A DNA stretch of 23,912 nt from positions 1-23,912 of the forward strand of contig DDWY01000016.1 of the NCBI GenBank assembly GCA_002347705.1, in the 5' to 3' direction. Both the position numbers and the translations under genes were made by a program. Positions 13,636-20,257 of this stretch are shown piece by piece; the stretch's first letter is position 1, and every line of letters begins with the position of its first letter. The notes beneath the pieces were generated by a model. That model ran no database searches and was not told the DNA's origin. It saw only the letters and a program-made list of their open reading frames with translations. The stretch comes from Anaerolineaceae bacterium UBA2274. Its GTDB lineage: Bacteria > Chloroflexota > Anaerolineae > Anaerolineales > Anaerolineaceae.

Positions 13636-14163
13636 TTAGCAGCAACCATCGCCACAGCCATCGCCGCAATCAGAGGAGCAACTCTCGCAGCCGCCGTAGT
13701 GCAGGTGACCAGCAGCTTTTTCCTCGTCCGTTGCCGGGCGGATGGACAGGACACTTACATTGAAGTGCAGATCCTTGCCAGCCATCGGGTGATTGAGGTC
13801 GAGTTCAACGGAATCCTCTGCGATGGCGGTAGCGACACCCTGGAAGATGTGACCGGCTGCATCGCGCAGACGCATTGCTTCACCCAAACGGATTTCGAAA
13901 TCAGGCGGGAACGATTCCCGGCTGACAGTGATCAGCGAATTGGGGTCAAACTCGCCATAAGCATCCGCTGCTTTGGCAATAACTTCAAGTTTGTCGCCAA
14001 CTTTAGCGCCAGTCAGAGGCCGTTCAAGCCCGGGAATGATGTTGCCGTGACCGTGCAAGTACTCGAGCAGGTCTGATTCAACTTCTTCGCCATCCACATT
14101 GAGGTTGTAGGCAATCTGAACGACGTGATCATTTTGGATAGTATCCAGTAATTTTTCTTCCAT
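13636..14163 (-). CDS. slyD: FKBP-type peptidyl-prolyl isomerase, SlyD-like, with metal-binding tail
   Basis: Cytoplasmic prolyl isomerase and chaperone. In the 175-residue product the FKBP core begins near residue 12 and has the SlyD signatures EYLHGHGNIIPGLE (34-47), GAKVGD and FNHP-like LDLNHPMAGKDLHF (121-134), which enclose the IF (insert-in-flap) chaperone domain (about 70-125). The tail after residue 152 is HLHYGG followed by C159, C162, C166, C170 and C174-C175 among Gly, Ser and Asp, a shortened version of the nickel-binding tail of E. coli SlyD. In E. coli SlyD helps deliver nickel for hydrogenase maturation, and the window contains a [NiFe] hydrogenase, though not in the same operon. 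The ATG at 14163 (GGAG before it) is preferred over an ATG 27 codons upstream that precedes the promoter. Confidence 0.93.
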   Translation of the reverse strand: MEEKLLDTIQNDHVVQIAYNLNVDGEEVESDLLEYLHGHGNIIPGLERPLTGAKVGDKLEVIAKAADAYGEFDPNSLITVSRESFPPDFEIRLGEAMRLRDAAGHIFQGVATAIAEDSVELDLNHPMAGKDLHFNVSVLSIRPATDEEKAAGHLHYGGCESCSSDCGDGCGDGCC

Positions 14164-14206
14164 GTTTCTCCATTCTTTATGCGGGGTAGACCTCCCGCGC
14201 CGCATG

Positions 14207-14212
14207 ATTATA
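14207..14212 (-). promoter_or_regulatory. -10 box of slyD
   Basis: TATAAT on the minus strand, about 44 bases upstream of the slyD ATG. The short leader contains GCGGG and CCCGC, which can pair. No good -35 is seen. Confidence 0.5.
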
Positions 14213-14298
14213 ACAGAGTGTGGACGGGTAAAATGCGCGAGCACTTGGCAAAGGGGCTTTCTTATAAAACATTTATTAAATTAATCCCCTACAAGTCT

Positions 14299-14327
14299 TT
14301 GACAACTTTGTCTAATAGAGCTAAAAT
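14299..14327 (+). promoter_or_regulatory. Promoter of the zur-znuACB operon
   Basis: A perfect -35 TTGACA (14299-14304) and a -10 TAAAAT (14322-14327) are separated by exactly 17 bases. It is the best sigma-70-type promoter in the window. Transcription would start near 14334, inside the palindromic operator. Confidence 0.85.
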
Positions 14328-14331
14328 CCCG

Positions 14332-14356
14332 CTTATTGAAAATAATTATCAATAAG
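14332..14356 (+). promoter_or_regulatory. Fur-family (Zur) operator
   Basis: A 25-bp palindrome: CTTATTGA (14332-14339) and TCAATAAG (14349-14356) around a 9-base AT centre. The inner 15-mer TGAAAATAATTATCA (14337-14351) matches the Fur 7-1-7 consensus TGATAATnATTATCA at all but one specified position. It covers the predicted transcription start and ends six bases before the zur ATG, so a bound repressor would block its own operon. Confidence 0.85.
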
Positions 14357-14362
14357 GTCGAG

Positions 14363-14803
14363 ATGAGTTGGCAAAAAGAATTATCGAATAAAGGGTATCG
14401 TGTTTCAGAACCGCGAAGATTAGTGATGGGACTGCTTGCAGAAAGTGCTCAGCCTATGACTCCCCTGGAAATTTACCAGGAACTCTCACAATCCGGGCAA
14501 AATTTAGGGATGGCCAGTGTTTACCGTGCATTAGAGCTGCTGGCGGAATTGGGACTGGTTTGTGTGGTCTATAATCCGGACGGCAGTTCGGGCTATGTGG
14601 CAGGTTCGGTTGGTCATCACCATCATATTTTGTGTAAGAAGTGTCATCGCACGATTACGTTTGCAGGGTCTGAAGACCTCAGCGATCTGATCCGGAGGGT
14701 TGAGGCAGAGACGAAGTTTCGCGTGAGTGACCATCTTTTGCAGCTGTATGGAATTTGCCCTGATTGTCAGAAAATATTAGCGGATATATTGGAGGAGAAT
14801 TGA
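14363..14803 (+). CDS. zur: Fur-family transcriptional regulator (Zur)
   Basis: Metal-sensing repressor; with zinc bound it should shut off the downstream transporter genes and itself. The 146-residue product has a winged-helix DNA-binding domain (about 10-80, recognition helix around GMASVYRALELLAELG) and a C-terminal dimerisation domain with HHHH (85-88), C91-x2-C94, H124 and C132-x2-C135. The two CxxC pairs form the structural zinc site. The ATG at 14363 has AAGG five bases before it. A TTG at 14336 lies within the operator and is rejected. The gene overlaps znuA by four bases. Zinc rather than iron or manganese is inferred from the neighbouring transporter. Confidence 0.92.
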   Translation: MSWQKELSNKGYRVSEPRRLVMGLLAESAQPMTPLEIYQELSQSGQNLGMASVYRALELLAELGLVCVVYNPDGSSGYVAGSVGHHHHILCKKCHRTITFAGSEDLSDLIRRVEAETKFRVSDHLLQLYGICPDCQKILADILEEN

Positions 14804-15699
14804 AAAAAATTGTATTGTTAGGCGTACTTATTATGCTTGTGTTGACGGCATGCGCGGGTCCAGCGGCGCAGGATGACCCCGAAAAGCTGAGCATCAGCGT
14901 CAGCATCCTGCCCCAGCAGTGGTTTGTGGATCAGATCGGTGGAGATCGCGTCCGGACCCAGGCGATGGTGGGTAGCGGTGACGACCCGCACACCTATGAG
15001 CCCACTCCACAGCAGATGACCAATCTGGCTGCCTCTGAGCTTTTCTTCACCATAGGCGTAGAGTTTGAAGAGGTCTGGATGCCGCGTTTTGAGTCCGCAA
15101 ACCCTGATATGCAGGTGGTGGATTCAGCAGCCGGGATCACGCTTATTCCCGCGCTTTACGCGCATGATCATGCCGAAGGGGAACTTGAAGAGCCTGCGAT
15201 TATTGGCGCTAAAACCGACCCCCACATCTGGTTTTCTCCTGCACGCATGAAACAGATGTCTCAGACAATGGCTGAAGCCATGAAAACTGCTGATCCGCAA
15301 AACGCGGATTTTTATCAAACTAACATTGAAACTTTGCTGAACAAAATTGATACCATTGATGCTGAGATTAGAATGCAGTTGGAAGGCTCCAAAAGGGACC
15401 ATTTTATGGTGGTGCATCCTGCCTGGGGATATGTGGCAGAGGATTATGGGCTGCATATGCTGGCAGTCGAAATTGGCGGTAGCGAACCGGCGCCAGAGAG
15501 CCTTTCGCAGATCATCGCCTTAGCCAAAGAATATGAGATAAACACCCTTGTGATCGTAAAGGGCAGCAATATCAGGCTCGCCACTTCCATCACAGAGCAA
15601 GCTGGGATCCAATCTATCGTTGAGTGGGATCCTATGGCGTATGACTGGCCGCAAAGCATGCTTATGATTGCCGAAACACTACACCAGGCATTGAATTAG
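14800..15699 (+). CDS. znuA: Zinc ABC transporter, substrate-binding lipoprotein
   Basis: High-affinity metal-binding protein of the cluster A-I family, anchored outside the membrane as a lipoprotein. The product has 299 residues with signal MKKIVLLGV and lipobox LTAC (C18). Metal ligands are H64 in DDPHTYEP, H142 in DPHIW, H206 in VVHPAWG and a C-terminal acidic residue, D277 or D282. The His loop is very short (AHDHAEGELEE, 121-131) compared with proteobacterial ZnuA. The start is a TTG at 14800: GGAGGAG precedes it, and the signal peptide begins exactly there. It overlaps the zur stop (TTGA). Manganese-binding relatives exist, but three His ligands plus an acidic one favour zinc. Confidence 0.9.
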   Translation: MKKIVLLGVLIMLVLTACAGPAAQDDPEKLSISVSILPQQWFVDQIGGDRVRTQAMVGSGDDPHTYEPTPQQMTNLAASELFFTIGVEFEEVWMPRFESANPDMQVVDSAAGITLIPALYAHDHAEGELEEPAIIGAKTDPHIWFSPARMKQMSQTMAEAMKTADPQNADFYQTNIETLLNKIDTIDAEIRMQLEGSKRDHFMVVHPAWGYVAEDYGLHMLAVEIGGSEPAPESLSQIIALAKEYEINTLVIVKGSNIRLATSITEQAGIQSIVEWDPMAYDWPQSMLMIAETLHQALN

Positions 15700-15707
15700 G
15701 AGAAAAA

Positions 15708-16487
15708 TTGACAGGTCAAGCAGTAATAGAACTGAAAGATGTCTGGGCTGGCTACGAAAGTGACCGCGTCTTGGAAGCGGTTAACTTTCGCATGGAAGCG
15801 GGAGATTATGTGGGGCTGATCGGACCCAACGGCGGCGGAAAGACCACGCTGATCAAAGTCATTTTGGGTTTGATCAAGCCTGAACGGGGTTCGGTACAGG
15901 TAATGGGCGTTAGCCCGGAAAAGGGACGACACTTCATCGGCTATGTACCCCAAATCCAGCCGGGTGACAAGGCATTTCCCATCAAAGTCTGGGATGTGGT
16001 CAGCATGGGAAGGCTAAAACCTCACCTCCTGCAAAACCTGCATTTAAGCGATTCCGATAAAAATATCGTTGAGCGTTCTCTGAGGCAGATGGACATCCTG
16101 GACCTGGCAAAACGATCGATCAATGAACTTTCGGGCGGGCAGCGGCAGCGCGTGACGATTGCCAGGGCATTGGCAGCGGAACCAAAGATTTTGATGTTGG
16201 ATGAGCCGACTTCCAGTGTGGATTCCCGCTCCAGCTCGCAGATGTATGATCTGTTGGCGGAGTTGAACCAAAGCATCTCCATCCTGCTGATATCGCACGA
16301 TTTGACCGCGATTTCTACTTATGTCAAAACGATTGGCTGCGTCAACCGGCGCCTGGTGTATAGCGGGCAAAAAGAAATCACGAGTGAGATGTTGGGCACT
16401 GCCTATGAATGCCCGGTGGACCTGGTGGCGCACGGTCTGCCGCACCGGGTTTTGCCGTCTCACCAGGAAGAAAATGACCATGATTGA
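15708..16487 (+). CDS. znuC: Zinc ABC transporter, ATP-binding protein
   Basis: ATPase subunit that powers metal import, on the inner face of the membrane, 259 residues. Walker A GPNGGGKTT (39-47), Q-loop Q82 (YVPQ), signature LSGGQ (141-145), Walker B ILMLDEP (161-167) and the switch histidine H197 (LISHD) are all intact. A C-terminal extension of about 40 residues after 215 is usual for the ZnuC/MntB group. The start codon is TTG at 15708, supported by AGGAG five bases before it and by the eight-base gap after znuA. The 3' end overlaps znuB, so ATPase and permease are translated together. Confidence 0.94.
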   Translation: MTGQAVIELKDVWAGYESDRVLEAVNFRMEAGDYVGLIGPNGGGKTTLIKVILGLIKPERGSVQVMGVSPEKGRHFIGYVPQIQPGDKAFPIKVWDVVSMGRLKPHLLQNLHLSDSDKNIVERSLRQMDILDLAKRSINELSGGQRQRVTIARALAAEPKILMLDEPTSSVDSRSSSQMYDLLAELNQSISILLISHDLTAISTYVKTIGCVNRRLVYSGQKEITSEMLGTAYECPVDLVAHGLPHRVLPSHQEENDHD

Positions 16488-17307
16488 CACTATTCAAAAC
16501 ATATTTGCCTATGATTTCATGCGCAACGCGCTTTTCGCCAGCCTGCTGGTGGGGGTCGTTAGTGGTTTAGTTGGCACTTTAGTCGTGCTGAACCGGATCG
16601 TCTTTCTGGGTGGCGGGATTGCGCACGCGGCTTATGGGGGTATCGGTCTGGCTTACTATTTTGGGCAAGACCCGATGCTGGGAGCAATCCTTTTCAGCAT
16701 TCTTTCTGCGCTTGGAATGGGAGTGGTGCACTTGAGGACCAAAACTCGCTCAGACACGCTGATCGGGGTGATGTGGTCGATTGGCATGGCAGTCGGGATC
16801 ATCTTTGTCAGCTTGACGCCCGGCTTCAAAGCAGATCTGATGAGTTATCTGTTTGGCAGCCTCCTGGCAGTTTCTGGCGCTGATTTGCAGCTGATGGCGT
16901 TGGTCGCGCTGCTTGTGATCGTCTTTGTGCTGCTCTTTTACCGGAGTTTGCTGGCGATCTCATTTGATGAAACCTTCTCCACCGTCCGCAACCTGCCGGT
17001 GGCGGCGCTATATCTGATGATGCTGGTCATGATTGGGCTGACGGTGGTGGTGGCGATGCGGGTGGTGGGCTTGATCATGGTGATCGCGATGCTCACAATT
17101 CCGCCGGCTACTGCCAACCTGTTCCTGAAAGACATGAAGGGCATGATGCTGCTCTCCGTTGGGCTCAGCTGGTTGTTCTCTGGTGTGGGTTTAGTCTTGT
17201 CTTTTACACTCAATCTGCAGGCTGGTTCTGTCATCATCCTGGTGGCAGCGCTAAGTTATCTGGCAGCCGCAGCCTATAAGAAACTGTCAGTTCATCCAAA
17301 ACCCTGA
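16474..17307 (+). CDS. znuB: Zinc ABC transporter, permease
   Basis: Membrane subunit of the metal importer (ABC-3 family), 277 residues with eight or nine hydrophobic segments at about 18-40, 45-63, 67-85, 93-113, 137-157, 180-203, 205-222, 229-247 and 251-269. The family segments LNRIVFLGGGIAHAAYGG (39-56), SDTLIGVMWSIGMAVG and AMRVVGLIMVIAMLTIPPA are visible. The ATG at 16474 is preferred because AGGA lies five bases upstream; the ATG at 16480 is two codons further. It overlaps znuC by 14 bases. It is the last gene of the zur operon, and no clear terminator follows. Confidence 0.93.
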   Translation: MTMIDTIQNIFAYDFMRNALFASLLVGVVSGLVGTLVVLNRIVFLGGGIAHAAYGGIGLAYYFGQDPMLGAILFSILSALGMGVVHLRTKTRSDTLIGVMWSIGMAVGIIFVSLTPGFKADLMSYLFGSLLAVSGADLQLMALVALLVIVFVLLFYRSLLAISFDETFSTVRNLPVAALYLMMLVMIGLTVVVAMRVVGLIMVIAMLTIPPATANLFLKDMKGMMLLSVGLSWLFSGVGLVLSFTLNLQAGSVIILVAALSYLAAAAYKKLSVHPKP

Positions 17308-17376
17308 CACTTACTGAATGATTGATGTCGGGAAGCACAACTTTATCCATGTTAACGTGTTTTTAAGATTAGAGAG

Positions 17377-17382
17377 TACAAT
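17377..17382 (+). promoter_or_regulatory. Candidate -10 box of the lipid operon
   Basis: TACAAT lies 11 bases before the acyltransferase ATG. A TTAACG (17352-17357) stands 19 bases upstream as a weak -35. It would give the acyltransferase and CDP-alcohol transferase genes a promoter separate from the zinc operon. Confidence 0.4.
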
Positions 17383-17393
17383 TTAGAACAGAC

Positions 17394-18314
17394 ATGAGAC
17401 TTAAGGCCTTTCTTGAGGATTCTGCGGCAATAAAAACCGGCCTGTGGTTTGGTAAGCATTTCAGCCTGACAGGATTAGATCACCTTGCGCATTTTATCGG
17501 CTCGGTGTTGGCTTCACGCAGCAACAGCTCTTTGGTTCGACATATCGAAGCAAACCAGTGGGTGATTTCAGGGGAAAGCATGAGCAAATCTCAACTGCAG
17601 GAGCGTACTCGCGAAACAATCCTTAACGTTGTAGGTTATTTTGCAGAGTATTTTTATTACTATCAGCATCCTGAAGAAGGTTTAGAAAAGATCATCCTCT
17701 CCCCCAAAGCAGAGGATACAGTGCGCGACATCGTCGAAAGAAAAGTGCCTACCATTCTTCTGGGTCCTCACCTTGGGAATTTTGACTTATTTGGTATGTC
17801 GCTGGCCTGGCTGGGGGTACGACCGTTCGTGCTGTCTTACCCGAACCCCAATAATGCCTATAAAGCCCAAAACCGCATGCGCGAGGCGGTTGGAATGAGC
17901 ATCAAACCGATATCTTTCTCGAGCTTTCGGGAGGCAAAAAAAGCCCTGAAAGAGGGATATTGCGTGGTTACCGGGCTGGACCGACCCCTGCCGGATGGGG
18001 AAGATGCCAAGTATCGTCCGCGCTTTTTTGGTCGCGAGACTGCACTGCCGGTTTTTTACGCTCGCCTGGCGCTCGAGACCAACGCCGTAGTGCGTGTGGC
18101 GTGCGGCGTCCGGCGTGAGGACGGGAATTATTTTGTTGACGCGACCGATCCGATCCAGATGGAAAGGAAGGACGACCTGGTTGAAGAAAATGTGCTCAAC
18201 GCAGAGAGCGTTCTGCGCCCAACTGAAGATTTCATTCGACGGGCTCAATCCCAGTGGGGCATGCCGCACCCGGTTTGGCCTGAAGTTTTACCTGTTGTAG
18301 AAAAATTAACCTAA
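17394..18314 (+). CDS. LpxL/PatA-type lipid acyltransferase
   Basis: Membrane-associated acyltransferase of the bacterial lipid A acyltransferase family, 306 residues. The catalytic HX4D motif is H126 to D131 in GPHLGNFDLFG. Further family features are YPNPNNAYKAQNRMRE (148-163), the glycine-rich turn GLDRPLPDG, the FFGRETALPVFYARLA segment and the C-terminal QWGMPHPVWPEV, in the position of the usual W-x-W-like end motif. The N-terminus is mildly hydrophobic but has no clear transmembrane helix. In Gram-negatives LpxL acylates lipid A, and in actinobacteria PatA acylates phosphatidylinositol mannosides. No LPS gene is seen here and the next gene makes a phospholipid, so a PatA-like role on a polar or glycolipid is favoured. 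It is followed after nine bases by the CDP-alcohol transferase. Confidence 0.85.
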   Translation: MRLKAFLEDSAAIKTGLWFGKHFSLTGLDHLAHFIGSVLASRSNSSLVRHIEANQWVISGESMSKSQLQERTRETILNVVGYFAEYFYYYQHPEEGLEKIILSPKAEDTVRDIVERKVPTILLGPHLGNFDLFGMSLAWLGVRPFVLSYPNPNNAYKAQNRMREAVGMSIKPISFSSFREAKKALKEGYCVVTGLDRPLPDGEDAKYRPRFFGRETALPVFYARLALETNAVVRVACGVRREDGNYFVDATDPIQMERKDDLVEENVLNAESVLRPTEDFIRRAQSQWGMPHPVWPEVLPVVEKLT

Positions 18315-18323
18315 GAGGTGATT

Positions 18324-19172
18324 ATGGCAAAGAAAATTCGCACGGAAAAAGATATACGCACCAACGACATTCTGCTGGGACCCTTAGAAAGGCCAACACT
18401 GGCGTTTTTTGCCAGGCATATGCCAAAATGGGTCAACTCAGACATGCTGACAGTGTTGGGCTTGCTTGGTTCGGTATTGGCAGGAGTCGCGTATGCAATG
18501 GTTGGATTGGGAACTGTAAAAGGCAATCCGTGGTTATTCGTGGCAAGCTTGGGCTTTGTTATCAACTGGTTTGGCGATAGCCTGGACGGAACCTTAGCGC
18601 GCTACCGCAATATGTCGCGCCCGAATTATGGTTACTACACTGACCATGCTATTGATGGACTCACCTCAATCCTGGTTTTTGGGGGGATTGGACTTTCCGG
18701 TATCGCAAGATTTGATGTTTCATTAATCGCGCTCTGTGGCTGGTTGCTGTTAATGATGCAGGTCTTTCTAAAGACCCATGCAACTGGTGTTTTCGAAATG
18801 ACCAGCATTAAAATTGGTCCGACTGAAATGCGCCTGGCTATCATCGCTCTTAACACTGTGGTGTATTTTGTTGGCGCTGGCGGCAGTTTGTTTGATCTTA
18901 CTATTGCCTCCCAGGTGATTCCAGTCAACCTTGGCACGCTCGTGCTCGGGGTTTTTGCTATCCTCTTCCTGCTCTATTACATTTATCAGATCATTACCAC
19001 CGGAAGTCAGCTGGCGTATGAAGATGGTGAGGCGCTCAAGCGCCGCCAGCTGGAAGAGAAAAATCCATCCCAGGTTGATGCAAAATTAAGGAAGGCTGAG
19101 AAAAAAGCAGTGAAAAAAGCAAAAAAACATCCGCATTCCATCCAAGACAACTCCTCGGGAGCGACGATCTAA
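18324..19172 (+). CDS. CDP-alcohol phosphatidyltransferase
   Basis: Integral membrane enzyme that swaps CMP of a CDP-diacylglycerol (or CDP-alcohol) for an alcohol headgroup. In the 282-residue product the complete family motif is visible: D85-x2-D88-G89-x2-A92-R93-x9-G103-x3-D107-x3-D111, inside NWFGDSLDGTLARY and YGYYTDHAID. About six hydrophobic segments lie between 40 and 235. The C-terminal tail (about 250-275) is very lysine-rich. The headgroup is not readable; phosphatidylinositol-type lipid is one option, as actinobacterial PI synthase and PatA genes are neighbours, but PimA is absent here. The ATG at 18324 is chosen over a GTG at 18318 because GAGGTG is its ribosome-binding site. A strong terminator follows. 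Confidence 0.9.
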   Translation: MAKKIRTEKDIRTNDILLGPLERPTLAFFARHMPKWVNSDMLTVLGLLGSVLAGVAYAMVGLGTVKGNPWLFVASLGFVINWFGDSLDGTLARYRNMSRPNYGYYTDHAIDGLTSILVFGGIGLSGIARFDVSLIALCGWLLLMMQVFLKTHATGVFEMTSIKIGPTEMRLAIIALNTVVYFVGAGGSLFDLTIASQVIPVNLGTLVLGVFAILFLLYYIYQIITTGSQLAYEDGEALKRRQLEEKNPSQVDAKLRKAEKKAVKKAKKHPHSIQDNSSGATI

Positions 19173-19196
19173 CTTCAATATAAGACAAGGATAATG

Positions 19197-19227
19197 CAGG
19201 CAGCCGAAACGCTGCCTGTTTTCTTTT
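19197..19227 (+). terminator. Intrinsic terminator of the lipid operon
   Basis: CAGGCAGC (19197-19204) and GCTGCCTG (19211-19218) form a perfect 8-bp stem with a six-base loop, followed by TTTTCTTTT. It overlaps by two bases the stop codon of the convergent ROK-like gene. Confidence 0.9.
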
Positions 19228-20203
19228 AACGGCTCCTGGCACGCAGGCGAAGGGCAGATATAGCAGGGGCTAAAGCTTCAAGCTCTGGTTGGCGATGGCC
19301 AAATTGAGAGGCGCTGAATTGAGGAAGCTCCAAACCGCCGAGCCCGCTGGCAGCCGCGGCGGCTGCGCGAAGGGGCGAAAGGAAGTTGGCAGCGGCAATC
19401 GAAATTGGATAGGCTATAGTGATCTGCTTTGGACGCAGCAGATGGATCAGCGGAGCCAGATTTTCACCAAGCATTTTGGCTGCCCCTTCGATTAGTTCGA
19501 TGGCGTAGGGGTCTCCCTCAGCTGCAGCCTGAATAACCTGGCTGCCCGTTACGTTGAGATCCCAATGAGAGGGCTGATTGCGAAGAGCCTGGGAAGCCAA
19601 GCCGCTCAGGCTGAGGTGATCGTTGAGGGTCAAAGGTCGGTTTAAGCGCGGATCAGGCGTATCGCGGGTGAAGATCTTGCCAATATCACCGGCGCTGCCG
19701 CCCGGGCTTTGGAAGATAACTCCATTGAGGGACAAACTGGTGCGCAGGGTTGGATTGAAACTGAGGTACATCTGCGTGCCGCTGGTTTCGGTGGAGCCGA
19801 AAAGCATCTCAGCCAGCAAACCTGCAGTAGGATGTTGCTCAATGAATACGGGCAGGTTGAACCTGAGCTCAAGCTGGGATTTAAGGGGCTCCGACTTCCA
19901 CTCCGGGAAGTCAGGGGAGCTCTCAAGGATGCCGCTGAGCGGATCGTAGTTGCCGGTGATCGAAACTGAAACACAGTCTGGCAGAGGAAGATGTTGGGCT
20001 TTGGTGATCATCAGCAAACGATCCGCCGAGGCAGTTATGAGCTCGAGGATTGCCGGGAAACTCCTGCTGGCAGGCGTGCTCACTGATAGCCTTTCCTGGA
20101 CCATGCCCGAGGGGCTGCCGTATACAATTAGCAGCCGCTCACCGTCGAGGTTGAGACCAAGGATGCTGTTGGCTGAGGATAGTACGGGTTCAATAGCCGG
20201 CAT
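19226..20203 (-). CDS. Degenerate ROK/sugar-kinase-fold protein
   Basis: Protein of 325 residues that follows the layout of ROK sugar kinases but lacks their active site. The N-terminal phosphate-1 strand reads ILGLNLDGERLLIVYG. The region normally holding the catalytic Asp (E-N-D-A-N-A) is E122-Q-H-P-T-A. The normally glycine-rich T-G-I-G-G-G loop is NPTLRTSLSL (150-159). A remnant of the G-A-G-E-I-G-H motif survives as GSAGDIGKI (169-177), but the zinc-binding Cys cluster that follows in true ROK kinases is missing. I therefore predict no kinase activity; sugar binding or a structural role is possible. The ATG at 20203 is preferred, with TATAAT (20213-20218, minus) nine bases upstream. It is divergent to the phosphodiesterase and GH3-like genes. 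Confidence 0.65.
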   Translation of the reverse strand: MPAIEPVLSSANSILGLNLDGERLLIVYGSPSGMVQERLSVSTPASRSFPAILELITASADRLLMITKAQHLPLPDCVSVSITGNYDPLSGILESSPDFPEWKSEPLKSQLELRFNLPVFIEQHPTAGLLAEMLFGSTETSGTQMYLSFNPTLRTSLSLNGVIFQSPGGSAGDIGKIFTRDTPDPRLNRPLTLNDHLSLSGLASQALRNQPSHWDLNVTGSQVIQAAAEGDPYAIELIEGAAKMLGENLAPLIHLLRPKQITIAYPISIAAANFLSPLRAAAAAASGLGGLELPQFSASQFGHRQPELEALAPAISALRLRARSR

Positions 20204-20212
20204 AATGTTCGG

Positions 20213-20250
20213 ATTATAACCTGCTCTGGTGAGGCTGTGCATGCTATAAT
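20213..20250. promoter_or_regulatory. Overlapping divergent promoters
   Basis: A minus-strand TATAAT (20213-20218) serves the ROK-like gene. A plus-strand extended -10, TGCTATAAT (20242-20250, with TATAAT at 20245-20250), serves the phosphodiesterase. The two boxes are only about 30 bases apart and each lies seven to nine bases from its start codon, so both messengers would be nearly leaderless and the two promoters must compete. Confidence 0.6.
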
Positions 20251-20257
20251 TGCACTC

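Noticed and set aside
14336..14362. TTG start giving a 155-residue Zur
   Set aside because: The TTG lies within the operator palindrome at about the predicted transcription start and lacks a ribosome-binding site; ATG 14363 has one.
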